A DNA stretch of 64,000 nt from positions 124,001 through 188,000 of the forward strand of contig JACJYQ010000003.1 of assembly GCA_020636025.1 (NCBI GenBank), written 5' to 3'. Position 1 is the first letter of the stretch; each line of letters opens with the position of its first letter. Source of the stretch: Lewinellaceae bacterium. Lineage in GTDB: Bacteria; Bacteroidota; Bacteroidia; Chitinophagales; Saprospiraceae. Positions 44,730 to 57,400 of this stretch are shown here, in pieces. Both the position numbers and the translations under genes were made by a program. Below the pieces are notes generated by a model, which did not search any database, was not told the origin of the DNA, and worked only from the letters and a program-made list of their open reading frames with translations.

Positions 44730-45071
44730 ATGCTAAAAATTCTGATGTTTCTTTCGTTCCTGATTCCTTCGGGAGTGAACCATACTACGCTGGATATTTC
44801 CAAACAGGTATGCACCTGTCCGGAAGTTACCAATCTGCACAAAACCAGCGAAACCTCTACTTCAATAAACTACGGCTGGAACGGTTCCGGTTCGGAGTAT
44901 AAGGTCTGGTATTACAGATCGGAGGATTCTTACACCAGCAGTGTTAGTACTGCCTACAGCACATCCTACACCTTTAGCGGCCTAACTGCCGGTCACTACA
45001 CCTTTTATGTACAAACGGTGTGTGGGGCAGAAGCGAGCGGGTTTATAGGGGTAGAGGATGTTGTTTTGTAG
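44730..45071 (+). CDS. Small secreted protein with one fibronectin-III-like domain
   Basis: 113 residues from ATG 44730; the frame opens 60 bp earlier. A short hydrophobic N-terminus (MLKILMFLSFLIPSGV) may be a signal peptide. The rest resembles one fibronectin type III domain: VTNLHKTSETSTSINYGWNGSGSEYKVWYYRSED and YTFSGLTAGHYTFYVQTVCG. Similar modules occur in large T9SS cargo proteins, so this might be a small free module or a remnant of one. A perfect 12-bp terminator-like hairpin follows. Confidence 0.6.
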   Translation: MLKILMFLSFLIPSGVNHTTLDISKQVCTCPEVTNLHKTSETSTSINYGWNGSGSEYKVWYYRSEDSYTSSVSTAYSTSYTFSGLTAGHYTFYVQTVCGAEASGFIGVEDVVL

Positions 45072-45080
45072 TAAATAGTT

Positions 45081-45110
45081 GTTCAGGGAGGCCGGTAAGC
45101 CTCCCTGAAC
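45081..45110. terminator. Perfect 12-bp hairpin between convergent genes
   Basis: GTTCAGGGAGGC (45081-45092) pairs fully with GCCTCCCTGAAC (45099-45110) over a 6-nt loop. It probably serves both flanking genes, though neither side has a strong T tract. Confidence 0.6.
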
Positions 45111-45143
45111 ATGAACATTTGCGCCGAAACATTCTGGCAGAGG

Positions 45144-46601
45144 CTATAATAATTCAATCCGCGACGCCAGCCAACGCTTGGATAAAACCGGGTCAAGCGG
45201 TTTGAGCTTATTCCTGAGCTGCTTTTTTTTCAATTCAGGCACTTTGATATTGGCGTGTTTTACACTGGCGATCTTCCTTATAAATTTCACCCAGTTAAGT
45301 TGAGCCTCCTTTTTTTCTTTAGTCAGTTGTTTATGACGACGGATAAATTTTTCATAAGATGCCAACTTGTCTGAAAGGAAATCGAAATAATCCTTGCGGT
45401 CGAGCAATAATCGATCTAAGGCGGTTTGAATCAGCACCTTTTTCCCAATCATGTCGAACATAGAAATACCATACAATTCTATAGAGTTCAACAGATTTTG
45501 TGCTTCGTCAAGTTTGCTCTCATAGTAATAAATAAGGACGTATCCCAGGTCAATACTGGCTTTCTGTTTGTTTTCTTCCAACTGTGGTGAGTATTCATCT
45601 ATAAAGGACTTTGCCCATTCAAACTCCTGACAAATGGATGCGAGGTTTACTATATTTATGAAACCTGTATGGGTGAGTCGGTATTCACTTAACAATATGT
45701 TTTTGTCGATAATTAGTTTGTATAATCCAAAGAGTTCGGATTCTACGGCGCAATCCCTGGCCAATAGCAAGATGCCTATATTGATAAGGAGTCTAGACAG
45801 AAGGATTTGATCCATTTTAGGAAGAACAGGGAAGTGTGTGTGAAAATCAGATATCAGTGTGTGGAAGTTCTCCTCACTTGCTTCTGTCATATAGATGATT
45901 ACAAGCTTGTAATAGATTTCCAGCAAAGGGCTTTCTTTGAATAAGCCAGATTCTTTCGCGGTGTTTAAAACCTTGTCGACCTGTGAATAATCGTAATGTA
46001 TGCTCATGATCCCCTCTCTGCTTTTCATTTCGGCAACATACCGCAGTTTTGATATCAGGTAATAGAGGTCCAGGTTTTTTACCGCTTCGGGCAGATGAGA
46101 CTCCGATAGGTCAATTTTTTTAGTGTCCGGGTTGTAGTACACTTGCTGGTGGAGATGATGCAGTTTCAAAAGATCCTCTACACTTTTATCTGCCCTGCCT
46201 TCAATTTGCGCGATTGCATGGTCGGTTCTTTTTATAAATTGCTGATGTGCATGACGCTTTCCCAGAGCGGTTATCAGGAATTGTTCTTGCGGAGATATCT
46301 CTCCCTCTTCACCTTGCTTGAGAAAGATTTGAATACTTAAGAACAGTTCAATTTGTTTGCCCAGACCTGAATGCAGGTTGTGCAGCTTGGTTTTGCTGAA
46401 TGCCATTTCGGCGAAGCATTGCTTGTAGGCTTCCACCAGCGCTTCCTTGTCGAGGTTGTCAAAATCAGGATAATTTTTGCACAAACACCTGAAATACTGC
46501 AGGTATTGCTTGCTGTTTTTGAAATAAGGCGATTGCAGGAATTTTTCAAAATCGGAGTATTCGTCTTTCTGAAGCGCCTTGAGCAGTATGGGAAGTTTCA
46601 T
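45144..46601 (-). CDS. Uncharacterised alpha-helical (TPR-like) protein
   Basis: 485 residues from ATG 46599-46601; the upstream extension to 46655 is not conserved-looking. It begins MKLPILLKALQKDEYSDFEKFLQSPYFKNSKQYLQYFRCL, an N-terminal pattern I associate with a large Bacteroidota-specific paralogue group of unknown function. The remainder is wholly helical with repeated Leu/Ile/Tyr-rich stretches (about 30-40 residues each), suggesting TPR-like repeats. No signal peptide, so cytoplasmic. No catalytic motif seen. The gene has a TATTTTTG -10 box 22 nt upstream. Confidence 0.7.
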   Translation of the reverse strand: MKLPILLKALQKDEYSDFEKFLQSPYFKNSKQYLQYFRCLCKNYPDFDNLDKEALVEAYKQCFAEMAFSKTKLHNLHSGLGKQIELFLSIQIFLKQGEEGEISPQEQFLITALGKRHAHQQFIKRTDHAIAQIEGRADKSVEDLLKLHHLHQQVYYNPDTKKIDLSESHLPEAVKNLDLYYLISKLRYVAEMKSREGIMSIHYDYSQVDKVLNTAKESGLFKESPLLEIYYKLVIIYMTEASEENFHTLISDFHTHFPVLPKMDQILLSRLLINIGILLLARDCAVESELFGLYKLIIDKNILLSEYRLTHTGFINIVNLASICQEFEWAKSFIDEYSPQLEENKQKASIDLGYVLIYYYESKLDEAQNLLNSIELYGISMFDMIGKKVLIQTALDRLLLDRKDYFDFLSDKLASYEKFIRRHKQLTKEKKEAQLNWVKFIRKIASVKHANIKVPELKKKQLRNKLKPLDPVLSKRWLASRIELL

Positions 46602-46623
46602 TGGCGTGTTTGTTTTAATGATG

Positions 46624-46631
46624 CAAAAATA
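46624..46631 (-). promoter_or_regulatory. -10 box (TATTTTTG) of the TPR-like gene
   Basis: Full TAnnTTTG match on the minus strand, 22 nt before the ATG. It supports the start chosen at 46601. Confidence 0.45.
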
Positions 46632-47236
46632 GAGAAAATAACAAAATAATTTCAATTATATATATTGATATATAGATTATTACAAATGATGATATTTTGA
46701 ATTTTAATAAAACAAAATAGAGAATACTTGATTTTTGTGCTAAATTATAAAAATATAGGATGTGTATCATTGTGCCAGTGAAACAATCTTGAGAGAATCA
46801 TTCCTTCAGACTCCAAACTTTTATCGCGCGCACGACGACCAGCCGCGCCTCCAAAAGACCCGTGAAAGCGGGCTTACCCCAAAAAACCTGTTTTTTAGAT
46901 AATCTTATTACCTAGGATATAACTAATAAATTTAATAGTATATTAAAATAATTATAATGTCAAGGTATTTTTGAGCAATTGCTTATAGTCGTAAAGAAGC
47001 CGAAACCAAATGAAAAGCAGCTCAGATTGGGAATTCCTTTTCTAAGGAATCTATTTTTCAGACACACCCTAATGATCCACTGTTGAATAATATATAGAGC
47101 TTTGCTATATTATCATTATGATATCTTCAATCCAAAGGTCTGATGTATTATATTCAACTGTATTATAATTGCAGTTTCATAATCCGATACGAAAAAGGAA
47201 TCCCTTTTTTCGAAACATATTAAGACCATTTGAACA
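46632..47236. other. Long divergent intergenic region upstream of the adhesin operon
   Basis: 605 bp, strongly A/T-rich (46640-46770 and 46905-47230), with a GC-rich island at about 46825-46880 containing the hairpin CCCG-TGAAAG-CGGG near 46859-46872. It must hold the promoter of the PorP/SprF-adhesin pair. No known riboswitch or TAnnTTTG box was recognised. Confidence 0.4.
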
Positions 47237-48433
47237 ATGAAGAATCACCTCGCCTTGCTTTGGTGTACCTGCCAGTTATTACTGGCAACTGCACTGCCTG
47301 CTCAGGATCCTTATTTTTCACAGTTTTATGCCAATCGGGTTTATTTGAATCCCGCATATGCCGGCCTGGATCCGGGTACAACGGTTATCATTAATTATCG
47401 GGATCAGTGGTTTGGAGTCCCGGATGGCGACATTACCACATTTAATGGCAGCTATCGAACATATAATGTGACTGGTGAGGTTCAGATGCCGTGTTTTTTA
47501 CAATCTGAGGACGTGAATTTTGGGGCGGCCTTCTCTGCTTTTCGGGATGAAGCGGGAAATGCGCCCATGGTGACGCATGGATTCGGTTTAGCGCTCAGTC
47601 ATGAACAGCAACTTCTGACGAAATCAAATTTTGGACATTTTGAGCGGCTTGATTTGCGGATTGGAATTCAAACCAGCATGATGCAGAAGAGTTTGAATGG
47701 CAACTACTTCATCTATTCAGATCAATTGGATCCGGTCATTGGATTGCTGAATGATCCTATAGTATTAGGCTTGAGAAGCAAGCTGTTTCCCAATCTCAAT
47801 GCGGGAATAATGTTAAGGGGGTACCACAAGGTTTCTAAATACCGGAATACTCTTTTTACAGTTGGTTTCAATTTTGCCAATATAAATGAGCCAAACGAAA
47901 CACTACGGGATGCGGCCAATACTGAACACCTTCCCTTCCGAACTACGTTCCATTTCGGTTTTACCAGAATGATTACCCGATTTCGCGGTACAGTTGCTCC
48001 CCTTTACGTAGCGCCACAATTTCGCTGGGATCGTCAGGCGGGCTCAAAATTGAATCTGCATACAGTAGGGGCCTATTTGTTGTCAAAAGGATACTATACC
48101 GGTTTGTTTTTCCAATATAACTTTCCAAATGAGGCTCCCAAGCCCAATACTGCCGGAGGTGGATTCATTACGCGAAATACGAGTACCCTGATATTAAATG
48201 CTGGAGTTGATTTACGCTCGGTTTTTGATAATGGGGTGCCCTGGCGAAAACGCGAATCCGGCGTAGTACTCGGCGTTACCTATGATGTTAATTTGAGTGG
48301 TCTTACCTCAGACAATACTTTAGGGGTATTTGAGATAAACCTCAGAATGCAATTTGAAAAAAAGAGCAAAAAAGCCTGTGGCGAAATTGGCAAATTTGAG
48401 TTGTACAATGGTCAATGCCCTGTAGAATTTTGA
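47237..48433 (+). CDS. PorP/SprF-family type IX secretion outer-membrane protein
   Basis: 398 residues. Signal peptide 1-22 (ends LPAQ). The opening DPYFSQFYANRVYLNPAYAG is the hallmark of the PorP/SprF family, and the remainder is a predicted outer-membrane barrel of typical length. In Flavobacterium johnsoniae SprF is needed to secrete the adhesin SprB. Here the gene lies 53 bp upstream of a giant T9SS type-B cargo gene in the same direction, so it is very likely that cargo's partner, attaching it at the cell surface. The next ORF could formally begin inside this gene, but its real start is downstream. Confidence 0.94.
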   Translation: MKNHLALLWCTCQLLLATALPAQDPYFSQFYANRVYLNPAYAGLDPGTTVIINYRDQWFGVPDGDITTFNGSYRTYNVTGEVQMPCFLQSEDVNFGAAFSAFRDEAGNAPMVTHGFGLALSHEQQLLTKSNFGHFERLDLRIGIQTSMMQKSLNGNYFIYSDQLDPVIGLLNDPIVLGLRSKLFPNLNAGIMLRGYHKVSKYRNTLFTVGFNFANINEPNETLRDAANTEHLPFRTTFHFGFTRMITRFRGTVAPLYVAPQFRWDRQAGSKLNLHTVGAYLLSKGYYTGLFFQYNFPNEAPKPNTAGGGFITRNTSTLILNAGVDLRSVFDNGVPWRKRESGVVLGVTYDVNLSGLTSDNTLGVFEINLRMQFEKKSKKACGEIGKFELYNGQCPVEF

Positions 48434-48486
48434 TGTTCCGTACACAGTTTCTCAAATTATTCTCCAAATCAAAAAAATACCGGGTA

Positions 48487-51400
48487 ATGAAAAAGTCTTA
48501 TTGTTTGTTGTTGATTGCTGGCGGGCTGACTTTATGTGTAACAAATATAGTCGCGCAAAATTGTAGCGCTGCCTTCTCATGGACGAATCAATGCAACGTA
48601 TTTCAGTTTAACACTTCTAATCCTGCTAACGGGTTAACCTATATGTGGTCATTTGGAGATGGCAATACAGACACTACCCAATCTCCATCGCATATTTATT
48701 ATGTGAACAACCCTGGTCCGCACTCAGAAACAGTAATCCTGATCGTTTCGGGTAATAACTGTATCGATACTGTAACGCATGTGGTTAATTTCAATGTTTC
48801 AGGGTTGCCAATGCCTTCCCTTGAAAGTACCAATACTGACATTCCGTTTACTAATTGTGATGCATCAAACAATAACCCCAGTTTTGACCTTGAAGTACAT
48901 AATATAACCGTTGGTTTAATAGATCAGTATGTCCTGGTATGGGGAGATAATTCAACCCCGGATACCATAAATCCGCCACCAGCATTCAACTTTACGAGTC
49001 ACTTGTATGCGCAAATGGGCTTGTACGATATTTCTGTTATTGCGACCAATGCTGCCGGTTGTGTGGACTCAACAGTGTATGAATTTTACAATGGGAACAA
49101 TCCGGGGGGGAATATAGTACCCATGAACAATACTATTAACTGTGTCCCGGCATTTGTTACCTACGATATTTTAGGTACGCAAAACAATTCACCGGGTACA
49201 ACATACACAATTACGATCAATGATGGCAGTGCCCCGATTGTGTTTCAGCATCCTCCACCGCCAACATATACCCACCTGTATTTGCACAGCCCTTGTGAGC
49301 CGATGTTTGATTATTCAACGGGCAGTTTTAATGTTGCAATTGAAATTAGCAATGCCTGTCAAACAGTGAATGGAAATACTGAATCCTTTCTCTTAACCCC
49401 ACCATTGGCTGACTTTGAAGTAGATCCGGAAATTGGATGTGAGGGTGATGAGTTTACGATTACAAACAACTCTGAGGATGCCTATTATTATATGAACAAC
49501 GATTGCTCAACTGATATGTATGCCTTCTGGTCGATTACACAAACAAACGGTAATCCGGCAACTGGCGTTACGATTTTATCAGGCAGCCTGGGTGGCAATT
49601 CCAATGTGATTGCTCAGGCGGGCTCTCTGGATGGGTTTTCTGCACAATTCAATGATCCAGGTTGCTACTCTATACGGTTGATATACAGGGCCGGAGTAAC
49701 CAACCCCTGTCTCCGTGATACTGTCATCAAAAATATTCGTGTCTTACCTAAACCTATAAGTAAGTTTTCAAAATCAGTTCCAACTGGTTGCTTCCCCTTA
49801 ACGGTTGATTTCCAGAATCAATCAAATACGCTGGATGCCTGTTTCGATGGTACCTATCAATGGGATGTAAGTTTTTCAAACTCGGAATGTGGTAACAGTG
49901 GCAATGTAATGTTGAATACTCCCCCCGATGCAATCAATGCACAGGCCACTTTTAATGCACCAGGTGTCTATTACATTTCCCTTACCGTTGAAAATATGTG
50001 CGGAGACAGCACATTTACCGATAGTGTGGTTGTTGCAGGGGCTCCTATGTCGGAAATTACACCAATCGACGATATATGCGGAAGCGGTTCTATCGATCCA
50101 TTTATTGAGAATACCAATACTTGTTATGGAAGTTCTCCAACCTTTATGTGGACTTTAACCAGACTGCCTGGTACGGTAATTTGGACATCTACTTTGCAGG
50201 ACCCGCCTCCTGTTCCTGTGAATACACCAGGTACCTATGTTTTAAGTTTGATCAGCAGCGCTTGCAGCAGCACCAGTGTCTCAGATACATTTGATGTTTT
50301 TCCCATTCCTCCAATACCACAGATTAGCGCCAACACTCCTTGTCCGGGCGAAGCATTGGTTTTTACCAACCAGAATTCAGTCGGGTTAAGCTGTATGTGG
50401 ACAGGCCCCAACGGATTTAGCTCTACGGATTGCGAGCCAGTAATTTCTCCAGCCGGACCAGAGCATGTCGGGACATATTGCCTGGTGGTGACCAATTCCT
50501 TTAATTGTACTTCAGAGCGATGCATCGATGCCAATGTTTTGGATAAACCACCGGTAGTAGTCACTCCGGATACATCCCGTATTTGCCTTGGTCAATCTGC
50601 AACACTTACTGCCACCGGAGCAAATTCTTTCACCTGGACACCAACCACCTTCATGGTTCCTAACACGGGTGTTGGAGCTTCTGTTGTAGTAACCCCTCCA
50701 GTAGGTACTTATGAATATATAGTGACCGGCACCAATGGCCTTAATTGCACTAATAAAGACACTGTTGTGGTAATTGTAAGTCCATTGCCTGTAGTGACTG
50801 CGGGGAATCCACAAACAGTTTGTACAAATCAAAGTCTTCAGTTGAATGGTAGCCCGTCTACCGGAGGTATGGGGTATTGGACCGGATCATTTGTCAATAA
50901 TTCAGGACTTTTCAATTTTGGGCTCAATGCTCCGGAAGGAACTTATGAAGTGACGTACCATTTTATGGACGACAACACTTGTGAGGATAGTAGCACGGTA
51001 ACCATTTGCGTGTTGCCACTCCCAACAGCAGCTTTTTCAACCAATGAAAATTTTGGTTGTGACTCACTAACTGTAGAGACAACCAATAACTCCAACCTAA
51101 CGAATTGTGTTGCACCCACATATACATGGTCAATTACCTACGAAGGATTGCCGTGCCAATCTGGCGGCGGAATGTGGAATTTCAGTTCAGGAAATGCATC
51201 TTCACAACAACCTGGATTCAATTTTACACAACCTGGGTTATACACAATTGAGTTGAGTGTTATGAATCAATGTGGTACCTCAACTGCTACTCAAAACATA
51301 ACCATTGCGGAAAAACCGCGAACGGCTATAGACTCAATCGGGGAGTTTTGCAACACTGCGAAAATTTCAGCTACTTCCAGAGACTCTAGTTGCCTTGCAC

Positions 51401-54400
51401 CAATCCTTACTCATAACTGGTTATTCCCCGGAGGTATGCCGGCTTCCTCAACCGATGCAATGCCCCAGAATATCATGTATCCAGTAGGTTGTCATACCAT
51501 TACCCATACCATAACCAATGAATGTGGTTCAGGGTCGGACATGATAGAGTTTTGTGTTCTGCAAGGACCAGTAATCGACATTACCTCAAATCTGGACACC
51601 TTATGTATTGGAGGATCTGTTCAAATCAATAATAACTCAATTGGAGATAATTTGGAGTACACATGGACTGCCACTCCTCCTGGTCCGGTATTCAGCAACA
51701 TAAATTCTCCCGCCCCAACAATAACCTTTCCTGGCCCAATTGGAAATTATACAATTACAGCTCAGATTGGCAATCCAATCTGCGGTATGGTTTCATGGGA
51801 TAAATTGATTCGTGTGAGTGCCCCGCCTATGGCTGACCTGGATGTCATTCCCGATTTTTGCGAGACGGCATCTTTCACTCCGGTAGCTCAGTACAACATA
51901 CCGACTGATTTTATTGATTCGATCCGTTGGTGGTTCCCTGGCGGGAATCCAACTACGGCTTCCGGTGCAATGGCTCCAACGGTGAATTACTCGTCCCCGG
52001 GCACTTATGACGTATGCGTGGCTGTGTACAACCGCTGCGGGATAGACACCTCTTGCCGGACCTTTATGATCCTGGAAGGTCCGGATCTGAACATCACGGC
52101 TGATGAGGACACGATATGCCAGGGCGAGTTTGTGACAATCACCAATAACTCAACGGGTGATGCTTTGACATATAACTGGGTGTCCAGCCCTGCGGGTCTT
52201 CAGTTTTTACCAAACAATACGGTGGCCGCGCCCCAGATACAGGCACCAGTCAATTTACCCATTGGCAACTATATTGTGACAGTAGAAGTTGGCAATGCCG
52301 AGTGTGCATCTCTTTTCTGGGATACGCTGATTCGCGTGAGTGCCCCACCCATGGCTGACCTGGATGTCATTCCCGATTTTTGCGAGACGGCCTCATTCAC
52401 TCCGGTAGCTCAGTACAGCATACCGACTGATTTTATTGATTCGATTCGTTGGTGGTTCCCAGGCGGGAATCCAACTACGGCTTCCGGTGCAATGGCTCCA
52501 ACGGTGAATTACTCGTCCCCGGGCACTTATGACATATGCGTGGCTGTGTACAACCGCTGCGGGATAGACACCTCTTGCCGGACCTTTATGATCCTGGAAG
52601 GTCCGGATCTGAACATCACGGCTGATGAGGACACGATATGCCAGGGCGAGTTTGTGACAATCACCAATAACTCAACGGGTGATGCTTTGACATATAACTG
52701 GGTGTCCAGCCCTGCGGGTCTTCAGTTTTTACCAAACAATACGGTGGCCGCGCCCCAGATACAGGCACCAGTCAATTTACCCATTGGCAACTATATTGTG
52801 ACAGTAGAAGTTGGCAATGCCGAGTGTGCATCTCTTTTCTGGGATACGCTGATTCGCGTGAGTGCCCCACCCATGGCTGACCTGGATGTCATTCCCGATT
52901 TTTGCGAGACGGCCTCATTCACTCCGGTAGCTCAGTACAGCATACCGACTGATTTTATTGATTCGATTCGTTGGTGGTTCCCAGGCGGGAATCCAACTAC
53001 GGCTTCCGGTGCAATGGCTCCAACGGTGAATTACTCGTCCCCGGGCACTTATGACATATGCGTGGCTGTGTACAACCGCTGCGGGATAGACACCTCTTGC
53101 CGGACCTTTATGATCCTGGAAGGTCCGGATCTGAACATCACGGCTGATGAGGACACGATATGCCAGGGCGAGTTTGTGACAATCACCAATAACTCAACGG
53201 GTGATGCTTTGACATATAACTGGGTGTCCAGCCCTGCGGGTCTTCAGTTTTTACCAAACAATACGGTGGCCGCGCCCCAGATACAGGCACCAGTCAATTT
53301 ACCCATTGGCAACTATATTGTGACAGTAGAAGTTGGCAATGCCGAGTGTGCATCTCTTTTCTGGGATACGCTGATTCGCGTGAGTGCCCCACCCATGGCT
53401 GACCTGGATGTCATTCCCGATTTTTGCGAGACGGCCTCATTCACTCCGGTAGCTCAGTACAGCATACCGACTGATTTTATTGATTCGATTCGTTGGTGGT
53501 TCCCAGGCGGGAATCCAACTACGGCTTCCGGTGCAATGGCTCCAACGGTGAATTACTCGTCCCCGGGCACTTATGACATATGCGTGGCTGTGTACAACCG
53601 CTGCGGGATAGACACCTCTTGCCGGACCTTTATGATCCTGGAAGGTCCGGATCTGAACATCACGGCTGATGAGGACACGATATGCCAGGGCGAGTTTGTG
53701 ACAATCACCAATAACTCAACGGGTGATGCTTTGACATATAACTGGGTGTCCAGCCCTGCGGGTCTTCAGTTTTTACCAAACAATACGGTGGCCGCGCCCC
53801 AGATACAGGCACCAGTCAATTTACCCATTGGCAACTATATTGTGACAGTAGAAGTTGGCAATGCCGAGTGTGCATCTCTTTTCTGGGATACGCTGATTCG
53901 CGTGAGTGCCCCACCCATGGCTGACCTGGATGTCATTCCCGATTTTTGCGAGACGGCCTCATTCACTCCGGTAGCTCAGTACAACATACCGACTGATTTT
54001 ATTGATTCGATCCGTTGGTGGTTCCCAGGCGGTATGCCCTCCACAGCTTCCGGTGCAACGGCTCCAACGGTGAATTACTCGTCCTCGGGTACTTATGACG
54101 TATGCGTAGCTGTGTACAACCGCTGCGGGATAGACACCTCTTGCCGGACCTTTATGATCCTGGAAGGTCCGGACTTGAACATCACGGCAGATGAGGACAC
54201 GATATGCCAGGGCGAGATGGTGACAATCACGAACAACTCAACGGGTGATGCTTTGACATATAACTGGGTGTCCAGCCCTGCGGGTCTTCAGTTTTTACCA
54301 AACAATACGGTGGCCGCGCCCCAGATACAGGCACCAGTCAATTTACCCATTGGCAACTATATTGTGACAGTAGAAGTTGGCAATGCCGAGTGTGCATCTC

Positions 54401-57400
54401 TTTTCTGGGATACGCTGATTCGCGTGAGTGCCCCACCCATGGCTGACCTGGATGTCATTCCCGATTTTTGCGAGACGGCCTCATTCACTCCGGTAGCTCA
54501 GTACAACATACCGACTGATTTTATTGATTCGATCCGTTGGTGGTTCCCAGGCGGTATGCCCTCCACAGCTTCCGGTGCAACGGCTCCAACGGTGAATTAC
54601 TCGTCCTCGGGTACTTATGACGTATGCGTAGCTGTGTACAACCGCTGCGGGATAGACACCTCTTGCCGGACCTTTATGATCCTGGAAGGTCCGGACTTGA
54701 ACATCACGGCAGATGAGGACACGATATGCCAGGGCGAGATGGTGACAATCACGAACAACTCAACGGGTGATGCTTTGACGTATAACTGGGTGTCCAATCC
54801 AGCTGGCTTGTTGTTCCTTCCGGACAACACAGCGGCTGCGCCCCAGATACAGGCACCGACTAATCTACCTATTGGCGATTATATAGTTACCGTAGAGGTA
54901 GGTAATTCAGAGTGTGATCCTGTATTTTGGGATACGTTGATTCGGGTGAGCGCGCCGCCAATTGTTTCGCTTGACAGCATACCGAACTTCTGCGAGACGG
55001 CCTCATTCACTCCGGTAGCTCAGTACAGCATACCGACTGATTTTATTGATTCGATCCGTTGGTGGTTCCCTGGCGGTATGCCCTCCACGGCTTCCGGTGC
55101 AATGGCTCCAACGGTAAATTACACGTCCCCGGGCACTTATGACGTATGCGTGGCTGTGTACAATCGCTGCGGGATAGACACCTCTTGCCGGACCTTTATG
55201 ATCCTGGAAGGTCCGGACCTGAACATCACGGCTGATGAGGACACGATATGCCAGGGCGAGTTTGTAACGATTACCAATAACTCAACGGGTGATGCTTTGA
55301 CGTATAACTGGGTGTCTAATCCAGCTGGCTTGTTGTTCCTTCCGGACAACACAGCGGCTGCGCCCCAGATACAGGCGCCGACTAATCTACCTATTGGCGA
55401 TTATATAGTTACCGTAGAGGTAGGTAATTCAGAGTGTGATCCTGTATTTTGGGATACGTTGATTCGGGTGAGCGCGCCGCCAATTGTTTCGCTTGACAGC
55501 ATACCGAACTTCTGCGAGACGGCCTCATTTACTCCTGTCGCCCAGTACAACATACCGACTGATTTTATTGATTCGATCCGTTGGTGGTTCCCTGGCGGTA
55601 TGCCCTCCACGGCTTCCGGTGCAATGGCTCCAACGGTAAATTACACGTCCCCGGGTACTTATGACGTATGCGTAGCTGTGTACAACCGCTGCGGGATAGA
55701 CACCTCTTGCCGGACCTTTATGATCCTGGAAGGTCCGGACCTGAACATCACGGCTGATGAGGACACGATATGCCAGGGCGAGTTTGTAACGATTACCAAT
55801 AACTCAACGGGTGATGCTTTGACGTATAACTGGGTGTCTAATCCAGCTGGCTTGTTGTTCCTTCCGGACAACACAGCGGCTGCGCCCCAGATACAGGCGC
55901 CGACTAATCTACCTATTGGCGATTATATAGTTACCGTAGAGGTAGGTAATTCAGAGTGTGATCCTGTATTTTGGGATACGTTGATTCGGGTGAGCGCGCC
56001 GCCAATTGTTTCGCTTGACAGCATACCGAACTTCTGCGAGACGGCCTCATTTACTCCTGTCGCCCAGTACAACATACCGACTGATTTTATTGATTCGATC
56101 CGTTGGTGGTTCCCTGGCGGTATGCCCTCCACGGCTTCCGGTGCAATGGCTCCAACGGTAAATTACACGTCCCCGGGCACTTATGACGTATGCGTAGCTG
56201 TGTACAATCGCTGCGGGATAGACACCTCTTGCCGGACCTTTATGATCCTGGAAGGTCCGGACTTGAACATCACGGCTGATGAGGACACGATATGCCAGGG
56301 CGAGATGGTGACAATCACGAACAACTCAACGGGTGATGCTTTGACGTATAACTGGGTGTCCAATCCAGCTGGCTTGTTGTTCCTTCCGGACAACACAGCG
56401 GCTGCGCCCCAGATACAGGCGCCGACTAATCTACCTATTGGCGATTATATAGTTACCGTAGAGGTAGGTAATTCAGAGTGTGATCCTGTATCTTGGGATA
56501 CGTTGATTCGGGTGAGCGCGCCGCCAATTGTTTCGCTTGACAGCATACCGAACTTCTGCGAGACGGCCTCATTTACTCCTGTCGCCCAGTACAACATACC
56601 GACTGATTTTATTGATTCGATCCGTTGGTGGTTCCCTGGCGGTATGCCCTCCACGGCTTCCGGTGCAATGGCTCCAACGGTAAATTACACGTCCCCGGGT
56701 ACTTATGACGTATGCGTAGCTGTGTACAACCGCTGCGGGATAGACACCTCTTGCCGGACCTTTATGATCCTGGAAGGTCCGGACCTGAACATCACGGCTG
56801 ATGAGGACACGATATGCCAGGGCGAGTTTGTAACGATTACCAATAACTCAACGGGTGATGCTTTGACGTATAACTGGGTGTCCAATCCAGCTGGCTTGTT
56901 GTTCCTTCCGGACAACACAGCGGCTGCGCCCCAGATACAGGCGCCGACTAATCTACCTATTGGCGATTATATAGTTACCGTAGAGGTAGGTAATTCAGAG
57001 TGTGATCCTGTATTTTGGGATACGTTGATTCGGGTGAGCGCGCCGCCAATTGTTTCGCTTGACAGCATACCGAACTTCTGCGAGACGGCCTCATTTACTC
57101 CTGTCGCCCAGTACAACATACCGACTGATTTTATTGATTCGATCCGTTGGTGGTTCCCTGGCGGTATGCCCTCCACGGCTTCCGGTGCAACGGCTCCAAC
57201 GGTAAATTACACGTCCCCGGGCACTTATGACGTATGCGTAGCTGTGTACAATCGCTGCGGGATAGACACCTCTTGCCGGACCTTTATGATCCTGGAAGGT
57301 CCGGACTTGAACATCACGGCAGATGAGGACACGATATGCCAGGGCGAGATGGTGACAATCACGAACAACTCAACGGGTGATGCTTTGACGTATAACTGGG

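Noticed and set aside
46840..46900. Riboswitch in the region upstream of the PorP/SprF gene
   Set aside because: Only a 4-bp hairpin and a GC island are seen; it matches no riboswitch core that I know.
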